Part shown: positions 7,909 to 15,219 of the stretch, piece by piece
How the letters are laid out: every line of letters begins with the position of its first letter
How positions within the stretch are numbered: position 1 is the first letter of the stretch
Source: CANQDT01 sp051878935
Lineage (GTDB): Bacteria > Bacillota > Clostridia > Lachnospirales > Lachnospiraceae
DNA length: 28,022 nt
Assembly: GCA_051878935.1 (NCBI GenBank)
Contig: JBJELB010000096.1
Coordinates: forward strand, 1 to 28,022
Reading direction: 5' to 3'
Notes under the pieces: generated by a model
What the model saw: the letters and a program-made list of their open reading frames with translations, nothing else
What the model was told of the DNA's origin: nothing
Databases searched by the model: none
Made by a program: the position numbers and the translations under genes

Positions 7909-9258
7909 ATGGCGGGTATGAAATACGTTGAAATATCACTCGAAATGTGGGGATGTGTTTTTTGCCTACTTGCTGCTGCATGTCTGTTTGTTGTCAGAAA
8001 AATGGACTATCATGGAGGTTGGGAGTTGATCTGCATGGAGACCTGCAATGCCCTTCTCTTGTTGATGGATGCCCTGGCATGGGGCTTTCGAGGAAACACA
8101 AGTAAATTTGGGTGTTGGATGACACGTATCAGTAATTTTATGGTATTTGCATTAGGATATTTGCTGATGGCACTGGCTACTGCTTATTTTGGGAAAAGGG
8201 TTTCAAGTGCCGGTGGAAAACAGGAACGGACATGGCGTTACATCATTTATTTTTTCTGTATCTTGTCAATTGTACTACTGCTCATATCGCAGTTTACTCA
8301 TTGGTTCTATGATTTTGATGCACACAATTTATACTATCGGAAAGAACTGAGTTGGATGTTGCAGGTGACCGGTATCATTGGAATGATGCTGAATGCAGTT
8401 ACGGTGTTAAGAAACAGAAAAATTTTCAATCTCATGGAATTTTCTTCTCTGTTGTTTTATATCATTCTTCCGACGGCGGCTACGACAGTACAGATTTTTG
8501 TTTACGGCTTTAATTTCATTAATCTGGCCACTACCATAGCTCTTCTGTTGATTTTTGTTTCTTTTCTGATAGAACAGTCCAGAAGAATGCTGGAACAGGA
8601 ACGAAAACTGAACATGGAAAGAATCAGTACGCTTCGTTCACAGATACAGCCTCATTTTCTTTTTAACTGTCTGGCGACGCTCCGTTACCTGTGTCGGAAG
8701 GAACCGGAAGAAGCGATTACTGCCATTGATGAATTATCGGGATTTCTCAGAGACAGTATTGAGTCACTGAGCAGAAACAGCTGCGTTCCTTTTGAGAAAG
8801 AACTGGATCTGGTAAAACACTATTTGTATCTTGAACAGAAACGCTTTGGTGACAAACTCAACATCGAATATGATATTCGTGCAACCGCTTTCCAGCTTCC
8901 ATTGTTCAGTATGCAGCCTATCGTGGAAAATGCTGTGAGACATGGATTGCGCGGCAAGGATGATCAGGGGACTTTGCAGATTTCAACTACATCGGATGAA
9001 GAGTATTATGCGATACATATCAAAGATGACGGGATAGGATTTACAGTGGGAGATAAGAAGGATGATCATAAGCAGCATGTCGGTATCGAAAATGTCAGAA
9101 GCAGGCTTCATATGATGTGTGGCGGTACCCTTCAGATTGACAGTCAGCCGGGAAGAGGAACGGAGGCAGTGATTTATATACCAAAAAATCAGAAAGAGAA
9201 GACAGAAAGAAATAATAGAAACAAAAGGATGAATAAAGGGAGCAGGAGAAAAAGATGA
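7909..9258 (+). CDS. Membrane sensor histidine kinase, LytS/YehU-like (HisKA_7TM-like N-terminus)
   Basis: The protein has 449 aa. The N-terminal ~222 residues contain about seven hydrophobic segments (near 12-30, 40-60, 76-96, 110-130, 150-168, 178-200 and 204-222), so it probably senses a signal in or at the membrane. A short coiled linker (EQERKLNMERISTLRSQ) leads to the His_kinase domain, with the phospho-acceptor His249 in QIQPHFLFNCL. The ATPase domain follows, with the N box PIVENAVRHG (Asn341), G1 DDGIGF and a later GRGTEAVIYIP. The ligand is unknown. AAGGAG precedes the ATG by 8 nt. It lies 17 nt behind trpA and overlaps the regulator gene by ATGA, so it is likely to be at least partly co-transcribed with trp. 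Confidence 0.88.
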   Translation: MAGMKYVEISLEMWGCVFCLLAAACLFVVRKMDYHGGWELICMETCNALLLLMDALAWGFRGNTSKFGCWMTRISNFMVFALGYLLMALATAYFGKRVSSAGGKQERTWRYIIYFFCILSIVLLLISQFTHWFYDFDAHNLYYRKELSWMLQVTGIIGMMLNAVTVLRNRKIFNLMEFSSLLFYIILPTAATTVQIFVYGFNFINLATTIALLLIFVSFLIEQSRRMLEQERKLNMERISTLRSQIQPHFLFNCLATLRYLCRKEPEEAITAIDELSGFLRDSIESLSRNSCVPFEKELDLVKHYLYLEQKRFGDKLNIEYDIRATAFQLPLFSMQPIVENAVRHGLRGKDDQGTLQISTTSDEEYYAIHIKDDGIGFTVGDKKDDHKQHVGIENVRSRLHMMCGGTLQIDSQPGRGTEAVIYIPKNQKEKTERNNRNKRMNKGSRRKR

Positions 9259-10055
9259 GGATACTGGTTGTAGATGATGAGGTAATGATGCAGGAGGAAA
9301 TGCGGTTCATAATCAAACAGGTAAGGCCGGAAGCGGAAATCACATGTGTTGGCTCCTATAGAGATGCCCTGCATCTGGCAGAGGAGGACAACTATGATGT
9401 TGCATTTCTGGATATCGAAATGCCGGAGATGGGGGGGATGGAACTTGCAAAGCGTCTGAAGGAAATATCCCCGCAGCTAAACGTCATTTTTGCGACAGCA
9501 TATTCAGAATATGCGATGGAAGCCTTTTCCATGTATGCCAGTGGTTATTTATTGAAGCCGGTTCAGAAGGAAAATGTGGAGAGTGCATTATCGAATCTTC
9601 GATATCCCGTTTCGTTCAGAGAGGGAAAACTGCAGATCCGCTGCTTTGGCAGCTTTGAGGTATTCTATGAGGGAAAACCGGTACACTTTGGCCGGATTCT
9701 GTCTAAGGAAATACTGGCATACCTGATTAATCTCAGGGGCGCTTCTGCCAACACCGCGGAGTTGTGTGCTGCTATTTGGGAAGATTCCGTAGATTCAGAA
9801 CGTAACAGACACTATTTCCGTAATCTGATTTCGGAATTAAGGAAGGTGCTGAAAAAATATCACTCAGAAGATATTCTCATTTGTAAGAGGAATTCGTTTG
9901 CGATTGATACAGACAAGGTGGACTGTGATTATTACAGATTTTTGAACAATGATGTGGCTGCCATAAACAGTTATTGTGGTGAATATATGAGGCAGTACAG
10001 CTGGGCAGAGATGACCCTGGGACAGTTGGAGAGAAACAGAAGAGATAAAGAGTAA
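9255..10055 (+). CDS. Response regulator with receiver and SARP/BTAD-like winged-helix output
   Basis: The protein has 266 aa. The receiver domain (1-~115) has the acidic pair Asp7/Asp8, phospho-acceptor Asp53 in AFLDIEMPEMGG, Thr81 in FATAYSEYA and Lys101 in YLLKPVQ. After a short linker, residues ~120-220 read as an OmpR/SARP-type winged helix (IRCFGSFEVFYEGKPV, SKEILAYLINLRG, ELCAAIWED, NLISELRKVLKK). The C-terminus (YCGEYMRQYSWAEMT) resembles the start of a bacterial transcriptional activation domain. This output is not LytTR, although the partner kinase is LytS-like. It is translationally coupled to the kinase. Its target genes are unknown; the adjacent ABC transporter is a possible one. 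Confidence 0.85.
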   Translation: MRILVVDDEVMMQEEMRFIIKQVRPEAEITCVGSYRDALHLAEEDNYDVAFLDIEMPEMGGMELAKRLKEISPQLNVIFATAYSEYAMEAFSMYASGYLLKPVQKENVESALSNLRYPVSFREGKLQIRCFGSFEVFYEGKPVHFGRILSKEILAYLINLRGASANTAELCAAIWEDSVDSERNRHYFRNLISELRKVLKKYHSEDILICKRNSFAIDTDKVDCDYYRFLNNDVAAINSYCGEYMRQYSWAEMTLGQLERNRRDKE

Positions 10056-10063
10056 AATTTGTC

Positions 10064-10092
10064 TTGACAAGAACAGTATTATTTTTTATACT
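10064..10092 (+). promoter_or_regulatory. Strong sigma-A promoter of the GntR-ABC operon
   Basis: A perfect -35 TTGACA (10064-10069), a 17-bp spacer and a -10 TATACT (10087-10092) lie just behind the response regulator stop. They would start the gntR-ABC transcript near 10099. Confidence 0.8.
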
Positions 10093-10096
10093 AAGT

Positions 10097-10115
10097 GTAC
10101 TAAGAGTGATAATAC
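10097..10115. promoter_or_regulatory. Putative GntR operator
   Basis: An imperfect inverted repeat, GTACTA (10097-10102) and TAATAC (10110-10115), matches in 5 of 6 positions with a 7-bp centre and lies on the expected transcription start. Overlap with +1 and placement before a GntR gene suggest autorepression. The exact operator sequence is inferred, not recognised. Confidence 0.45.
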
Positions 10116-10137
10116 AGTTGTAAAGGTGGTGAACGAA

Positions 10138-10503
10138 ATGCTTCGGATCAATTATCGTGATGTCCGGCCGATTTATGAGCAGGTCCGGGATGCCCTCAGG
10201 GAGCAGATTATCACAGGAGAAATTGAGCCTGACGAAAAGATTCCATCGGTACGGGAGATGGCGGCAAAGCTGGTTATTAATCCGAATACGATTCAGCGTG
10301 CCTACCGTGAGCTGGAAAGTGCAGGTTATATTTACAGTGTGAAAGGAAAGGGTTCCTTTGCCTGCGGTGATGCCAGGCTGGTTTCCAAAAGGAGAGATGA
10401 GCTTTTGCTTCAGATGAAGGAGATTGCTTTGGAATTAGAGCATATTGATACTCCGAAGGAACAACTCATTCAAGTAGTAAATGATATATATAAGGAGGCA
10501 TAG
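10138..10503 (+). CDS. GntR-family transcriptional regulator, YtrA subfamily
   Basis: This is a short regulator of 121 aa: a GntR winged helix (residues ~1-75: RPIYEQV, GEIEPDEKIPSVREMA, INPNTIQRAYRELE, VKGKGSF) with only a ~45-residue dimerising tail. That length is characteristic of the YtrA subfamily, whose genes usually precede and repress ABC transporter genes. I start at ATG 10138 because AAAGGTGG lies 8 nt before it; a GTG start at 10126 would fall inside that ribosome site. The gene ends 4 nt before the ATPase start, and its last codons contain the next ribosome site. The inducer is unknown; cell-envelope-active antibiotics are known inducers for Bacillus YtrA. Confidence 0.9.
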   Translation: MLRINYRDVRPIYEQVRDALREQIITGEIEPDEKIPSVREMAAKLVINPNTIQRAYRELESAGYIYSVKGKGSFACGDARLVSKRRDELLLQMKEIALELEHIDTPKEQLIQVVNDIYKEA

Positions 10504-10507
10504 TGAT

Positions 10508-11245
10508 ATGATTCAAGTGCAGAATCTATGTAAAGAATTTGATGGCTTTCATGCATTGAATGGTGCGACATTGCATGTAGAAAAAGGCTGTGTGTATGGT
10601 CTTGTAGGTCCGAACGGTTCGGGTAAAACAACGCTGCTTCAGCATCTCGCAGGTGTGTACCGCCAGGATGCCGGCAGTATTTTAATCGATGGAAAGGAAG
10701 TCTATGAGAATCCTGATATCAAAGCAAGGATTGCTTACATACCGGATGATATTTATTATTTTCCACAAGCGAATCTGAATGAGATGATGAAGTACTATCG
10801 TGGTTGTTATCCCGGCTTTTCCAAGGAACGCTTTGAACGTCTGTCAGAAGCGTTTCCGGAGATTGACCTAAAGAGACCGCTTCGTAAGCTTTCCAAAGGA
10901 ATGTTAAAACAGGTTGGGTTCTGGCTGGCGTTGTCCTGCTGCCCGGATGTGATTCTGCTGGATGAGCCGGTTGACGGCTTAGATCCGCTGATGCGTCATC
11001 AGATATGGAGTCTGCTGTTATCCGATGTGGCTTCCAGAAATGTGACAGTTCTTGTATCCTCTCATAATCTTCGTGAGTTGGAGGATGTATGCAGCCACAT
11101 AGGAATTATGAAGCATGGAAAGGTTCTGGTTGAGCAGTCGTTTGAAGAGCTTGACCGGGCAAGAGAAGATCTGAGTTTGGAAGAATATTTTATCAAAGTA
11201 ATTGGAGGTGGCGAATATGAAGTCAAAGACATCCTTATTTCATAA
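10508..11245 (+). CDS. ABC transporter ATP-binding protein, YtrB-like
   Basis: This is a 245-aa ATPase subunit of a membrane transporter. Walker A is GPNGSGKTT (34-42). The signature loop is LSKGMLKQVGFWLALS, an LSxG form typical of this subfamily, Walker B is VILLDEPVDGLD, and the switch His is in VSSHN. The start at ATG 10508 follows AAGGAGG; a frame back to 10481 would overlap the ribosome site. It overlaps the permease gene by 29 nt. With the GntR and a single large permease it forms a YtrAB(C/D)-like three-gene unit, a type linked to antimicrobial peptide or envelope-stress response. The transported substrate cannot be told from sequence. Confidence 0.92.
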   Translation: MIQVQNLCKEFDGFHALNGATLHVEKGCVYGLVGPNGSGKTTLLQHLAGVYRQDAGSILIDGKEVYENPDIKARIAYIPDDIYYFPQANLNEMMKYYRGCYPGFSKERFERLSEAFPEIDLKRPLRKLSKGMLKQVGFWLALSCCPDVILLDEPVDGLDPLMRHQIWSLLLSDVASRNVTVLVSSHNLRELEDVCSHIGIMKHGKVLVEQSFEELDRAREDLSLEEYFIKVIGGGEYEVKDILIS

Positions 11246-13037
11246 GACGATTGCACTAAAAAACGTAAAACGTTTCTCTCCGATATGGGTGACTGTTTTG
11301 TTTTATTACCTGCTGCAATATCCATGGAGCCTCTATGTAAAGGTGAGTGAGAGCAAACAAATAGATCCGAAAGAACTTTGGTTTCTTTGTTTGAGAAACC
11401 TGTCTTATGATTTTATTTTTATTTTTGGTATAGGCTGTGTTATGGCATGGGTAGTATGGTCTTTTTTATATAATAAACGAAGCAATACTTTTATGATGAA
11501 TATGCCATTGAAGAAGAAAACACTTTTTCTGACCAACTATAGTTCCGGCCTCTTATTGATCCTCATACCACAATGGATTGCATGGATGACGGCGGTTATA
11601 CTCGCGGTTGGATGGAAACAGGAAGGAATCGGTCTGCTCTTACAGGTCGGTGCAGTGGAAACCGGTATTACCTTTTTCTTTTATAGTATGGCAACCGTAA
11701 TCGGACTTATAACCGGTAATCTGGTTGCTATGCCGATATTGTATTTCATATTCCAGTTTGTGGGAAGCTATCTGTATGGTTTGTTTTATTCTATGAACCA
11801 GTTCCTTCTCTATGGATATACGATAAACCATACATCCAAAACTGCTGAAAGTCTTTCACCGATTTTGCATCTTGCAGAAAACGTCAAAATAACCTGTGAT
11901 TATGATAGTAACATACTAAGCAACTGCACTCTGACGGGTGGAGTATATTCTACCCTATATGCTGCAGCAGGACTGCTGCTCACAGTCATTGCTTATTATC
12001 TTTTTCATTATCGGAAGGCAGAAAAAACAGGTGATGTAATTGCTTTTGCCTGGCTTCGCCCTATCATAAAATATGCTTATATCGTATGTTTTACCGGATT
12101 ATTTGTAATGATTGTCGGAGCAACCGGTTTCCTTTATGAAACCGCTCCACACCTGCTGCTCCGTCTGATTCCGGTTGTTGTGATAGGAGTTTTTGTTGCG
12201 TATCTGACAGCGGAAATGCTGCTTCAGAGAAATTTTCGTGTCATAAATCGAAGTCATGCGTCTCATTGTGGAATCTGCACCGTTGTTCTGGGATTGTTTG
12301 TCCTTGCATTCAGCCTGGATATTACCGGATATGAGAACCGGATACCGGACAGCAAAGATGTGGAAAGCATTCATCTGAATAATGGAGGAGAAATCACGGA
12401 CCCTGCATTGATAGAGGAGATAGTAGCATGGCATCAGATGGCAGTTGATAAGAAAGAGGAACTGAGACAAAAAGATTATGAAATTACGCAAAGGTATGTT
12501 CCGGGAAATTTCTATGATTCGGTATCCCTGGAGTATCAGCTTAAAAACGGAAAAACACTCTGCCGCAGTTATTCTGTCCACTATAATGAGAAGAACAGCA
12601 GTCAGCAGGATGAATATGTAGCTTTGTGGGAAACCATCATCAATGAACCGGCTTATGTATATGCTTCATGTTTTGCTTATGGAACGGAGAATATTGACAG
12701 CATTGAGATATATAAGTTAGAGGTCGAAAACGGTGAAGCTACGACAAGCCAGGAAGTATCAACAGAAATCAGAGGAAACTCAGCAAAGCAGCTGGCAGAA
12801 TGTGTGAAACAGGATATTATGGAACACCGGTACGGACGGCAGACTCTGCCGATGATAGTGAGAGATGGTCAGCACAAAAAGAGTGAATATAGTCTGTGTG
12901 TTAACTACAAAACAATGGATGACACCTCATACTATTCACACAGTATCGAGATTACAAGGGATTACCTTGAAACGATGAAGTACCTGAGTGGAATCCAATT
13001 CAAAGCGCAGAACGATAGCTACTCGGTGTTTGATTAA
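11217..13037 (+). CDS. ABC-2-type permease with large C-terminal extracytoplasmic domain (DUF6449-like)
   Basis: The start is ATG 11217 (MKSKTSLFHK, 606 aa), preceded by GGAGGTGG inside the ATPase gene. Residues ~15-370 hold about eight to ten hydrophobic segments, starting with PIWVTVLFYYLLQYPWSLYV. After the last segment (VVLGLFVLAFSLDITGY) comes a soluble domain of ~230 residues that is rich in charged and polar residues and should lie outside the membrane. This layout resembles the permeases of YtrA-regulated transporters in Lachnospiraceae; I recognise the C-terminal part only loosely. Its last 38 nt overlap the 3' end of the convergent AraC gene, with no terminator hairpin visible between the two. 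Confidence 0.85.
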   Translation: MKSKTSLFHKTIALKNVKRFSPIWVTVLFYYLLQYPWSLYVKVSESKQIDPKELWFLCLRNLSYDFIFIFGIGCVMAWVVWSFLYNKRSNTFMMNMPLKKKTLFLTNYSSGLLLILIPQWIAWMTAVILAVGWKQEGIGLLLQVGAVETGITFFFYSMATVIGLITGNLVAMPILYFIFQFVGSYLYGLFYSMNQFLLYGYTINHTSKTAESLSPILHLAENVKITCDYDSNILSNCTLTGGVYSTLYAAAGLLLTVIAYYLFHYRKAEKTGDVIAFAWLRPIIKYAYIVCFTGLFVMIVGATGFLYETAPHLLLRLIPVVVIGVFVAYLTAEMLLQRNFRVINRSHASHCGICTVVLGLFVLAFSLDITGYENRIPDSKDVESIHLNNGGEITDPALIEEIVAWHQMAVDKKEELRQKDYEITQRYVPGNFYDSVSLEYQLKNGKTLCRSYSVHYNEKNSSQQDEYVALWETIINEPAYVYASCFAYGTENIDSIEIYKLEVENGEATTSQEVSTEIRGNSAKQLAECVKQDIMEHRYGRQTLPMIVRDGQHKKSEYSLCVNYKTMDDTSYYSHSIEITRDYLETMKYLSGIQFKAQNDSYSVFD

Positions 13038-13851
13038 CCTGTTGCTTAAACGCTTTCGAAAAATAGAGGTTATTCTCGAATCCAACGGAATAGGCAATAG
13101 TAGAAACAGGCAGGTCTGTATTCGTAAGAAGATAACAGGCCTGTCTGATTCTGTATTGTGTTAAGTATTCTTTTGGAGACAGCTGCAGATGGGATTGAAA
13201 GCAGCGGTACAGATGGCTGCGGCTGACACCTGCATATTCTGCCACTTCTTCGATGGTAATAGGATAAGAATAATTATTGGCAATATAGTCGAGAGCCTTA
13301 TCAATATAATGGGTCTGAGTATCAACCGGGCGTGCCTTTGGAGTTGCGTGTTTCATAAAAAGAGACAATAAGGTATAGAGCCCCCCGGTCATGGAAACGG
13401 CGGAAAGATAGGTGTTTCCTTTCACTTCAAAAATCAGGGAGAGCTGTTGACGAATCGCCGCATCCGCAACATTCTTCCTAATGATAGGCTGTTTCACTGA
13501 AAAGTCGGTCAATGCCAGAATCGTACGCGCATCACTTCCGGTAAATCCAACCCAGGCATATTCCCATGGCTCTTCAGAATCGGCATAATACTTTACTTCG
13601 GTATTCGGATAGAGGATAAAGGAATCACCGGCAGTTAATTCGTATTGGATGCCGTTTGCTTCATAATATCCTTTACCGGATAAAATGTGATGAATGCAAT
13701 AGTGATTGCGTAGTCCCGGCCCCCATTGGTAATCCGGTTCACAGCTTTGATATCCGACATTGCAAACGGATAGAGAACTCAACAGATGATCTTCTGTTTT
13801 ATAAGAATGCTTATAGGTAGAACGTGATAATTCTTTTTCTTCTATGTTCAT
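13000..13851 (-). CDS. AraC-family transcriptional regulator
   Basis: The protein has 283 aa. The N-terminal cupin sensor domain (~30-150) includes HHILSGKGYYEANG, LTAGDSFILYPN and EYAWVGFTGSDA, typical of sugar-responsive AraC proteins. The C-terminal double helix-turn-helix (~185-283) shows ITIEEVAEYAGVSRSHLYRCFQ and VSTIAYSVGFENNLYFSKAFKQ, then the family end TPSSYR. It is read away from galK-galT and shares their 170-bp intergenic region, so it is a good candidate regulator of galactose use, perhaps sensing galactose, lactose or a galactoside. On the minus strand AAAGGA precedes its ATG by about 10 nt. Its stop lies inside the permease gene. Confidence 0.92.
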   Translation of the reverse strand: MNIEEKELSRSTYKHSYKTEDHLLSSLSVCNVGYQSCEPDYQWGPGLRNHYCIHHILSGKGYYEANGIQYELTAGDSFILYPNTEVKYYADSEEPWEYAWVGFTGSDARTILALTDFSVKQPIIRKNVADAAIRQQLSLIFEVKGNTYLSAVSMTGGLYTLLSLFMKHATPKARPVDTQTHYIDKALDYIANNYSYPITIEEVAEYAGVSRSHLYRCFQSHLQLSPKEYLTQYRIRQACYLLTNTDLPVSTIAYSVGFENNLYFSKAFKQQVNQTPSSYRSAL

Positions 13852-13898
13852 TGTCGGAGAATCCTTTCATAAATAAAATAGTGATTGTCTTTGCGTTT

Positions 13899-13927
13899 AT
13901 TTTAATATATTATATTTATAGATGCAA
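13899..13927 (-). promoter_or_regulatory. Probable promoter of the AraC gene
   Basis: On the minus strand there is TTGCAT (-35, at 13922-13927), a 17-bp spacer and TAAAAT (-10, at 13899-13904), about 48 bp before the start codon. The region is very AT-rich, so alternative -10 choices exist. Confidence 0.55.
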
Positions 13928-13951
13928 CATTTTTACATATAAAAGAACGGA

Positions 13952-13986
13952 TTGTCTATTGTAGCATTTTGTAATTATATTAAAAT
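13952..13986 (+). promoter_or_regulatory. Probable galKT promoter region with possible AraC-protein sites
   Basis: Two overlapping choices can be drawn: TTGTCT (13952-13957) with TATATT (13976-13981) at 18 bp, or TTGTAG (13959-13964) with TAAAAT (13981-13986) at 16 bp. Weak -35 boxes fit an activator-dependent promoter. Two related AT-rich stretches, around 13923-13944 and 13962-13986, share a GCA..ATTTT..A..ATA..AAAA pattern as direct repeats about 40 bp apart; they could be AraC-type half sites. Confidence 0.5.
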
Positions 13987-14021
13987 GAACTTAGGAGTTT
14001 ATGTATTGAAAGGAGTTTCAC

Positions 14022-15200
14022 ATGAAAGCAATCAAAGAAAAAATGGTAACACAGTTTGAAGAGTTATTTGGCTCTGCCGATGGAGCGGGTTATTATTTTG
14101 CTCCGGGACGTGTCAATCTAATCGGAGAGCATACGGATTATAATGCAGGTCATGTATTCCCGTGCGCACTGACGATTGGTACCTATGGTCTGGTAAAGAA
14201 AAGAGAAGACAGAGCATTGCGTCTCTATTCTATGAATTTGACGAAGATGGGTGTTGTGGAAGCGGATTTGGATCATTTAGAATATGATGCTTCGCATGGC
14301 TGGGCGAATTATCCATTGGGTGTCATCTGGGCATTTGCAAAAGATGGTCGTACGTTAGACTGTGGTATGGATATCGTGATATGGGGTGATATTCCAAATG
14401 GCTCCGGACTATCTTCCTCTGCATCTCTGGAAGTTTTAACGGGGTATATTCTAAAAGACCAATACGGTTTTGAGGATGTAACACGCATTGATCTTGCAAA
14501 AATCGGTCAGTATTCAGAGAACAATTATAACGGTATGAACTGTGGTATTATGGATCAGTTTGCCGTGGCAATGGGTAAAAAAGACTGTGCGATGTTTTTG
14601 GATACCAGTGATCTGTCTTATGAATATGCCAGAATCCAGTTGCCGGATGCTAAAATCGTAATTACAAACAGTAAAGTGAAACACAGCTTAGTAGATTCGA
14701 AATATAATGAGCGCCGTGAAGAGTGTGCCATAGCGTTGGCAGAATTACAGACCAGATTAGATATTCAGGGCTTGGGTGATCTGGATGTTCCAACCTTTGA
14801 TGCCAATGTAGATTGTATCAAAGATGCTGTCCGTCAGAAACGTGCAAAACATGCAGTATATGAGAATCAGAGAACGATTGAGGCAGTTGCTGCACTGAAA
14901 GAAGACAATATAGCAAGATTTGGCGAATTGATGAACCAGTCCCATATCTCCCTTCGTGATGATTACGAAGTGTCTTGTGAAGAAATCGATTTGTTAGTAG
15001 ATTTAGCATGGAAAGTAGATGGAGTGATCGGTTCCCGTATTACCGGTGGTGGTTTCGGTGGATGTACCGTCAGCATTGTCAGAAATGATGCGGTAGATGC
15101 TTTCATTGAAACCGTTGGAAAACAGTATCGGGAAAAAGTGGGACACGAAGCAGAATTCTATATTGTAGATATCGGTGAAGGTGTTATGAAATTAGATTAA
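14022..15200 (+). CDS. galK: Galactokinase
   Basis: This enzyme phosphorylates galactose at C1 with ATP, the entry step of the Leloir pathway. It is a GHMP-family kinase of 392 aa, the usual size. The galactose signature GRVNLIGEHTDYN is at 29-41. The ATP-binding motif PNGSGLSSSASLE is at 125-137, the catalytic Asp is in GIMDQFA (Asp178), and the C-terminal GHMP motif is SRITGGGFGGC. AAAGGAG stands 6 nt before the ATG. galT follows 19 nt after the stop, and a divergent AraC regulator lies upstream. No galE or galactosidase is seen in the window. Confidence 0.97.
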   Translation: MKAIKEKMVTQFEELFGSADGAGYYFAPGRVNLIGEHTDYNAGHVFPCALTIGTYGLVKKREDRALRLYSMNLTKMGVVEADLDHLEYDASHGWANYPLGVIWAFAKDGRTLDCGMDIVIWGDIPNGSGLSSSASLEVLTGYILKDQYGFEDVTRIDLAKIGQYSENNYNGMNCGIMDQFAVAMGKKDCAMFLDTSDLSYEYARIQLPDAKIVITNSKVKHSLVDSKYNERREECAIALAELQTRLDIQGLGDLDVPTFDANVDCIKDAVRQKRAKHAVYENQRTIEAVAALKEDNIARFGELMNQSHISLRDDYEVSCEEIDLLVDLAWKVDGVIGSRITGGGFGGCTVSIVRNDAVDAFIETVGKQYREKVGHEAEFYIVDIGEGVMKLD

Positions 15201-15219
15201 TTTGAGGAGAACGTTTGTC

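Noticed and set aside
12099..12581. Minus-strand frame of 160 codons within the permease gene
   Set aside because: It lies opposite a membrane protein and has an amino-acid composition typical of antisense shadows.
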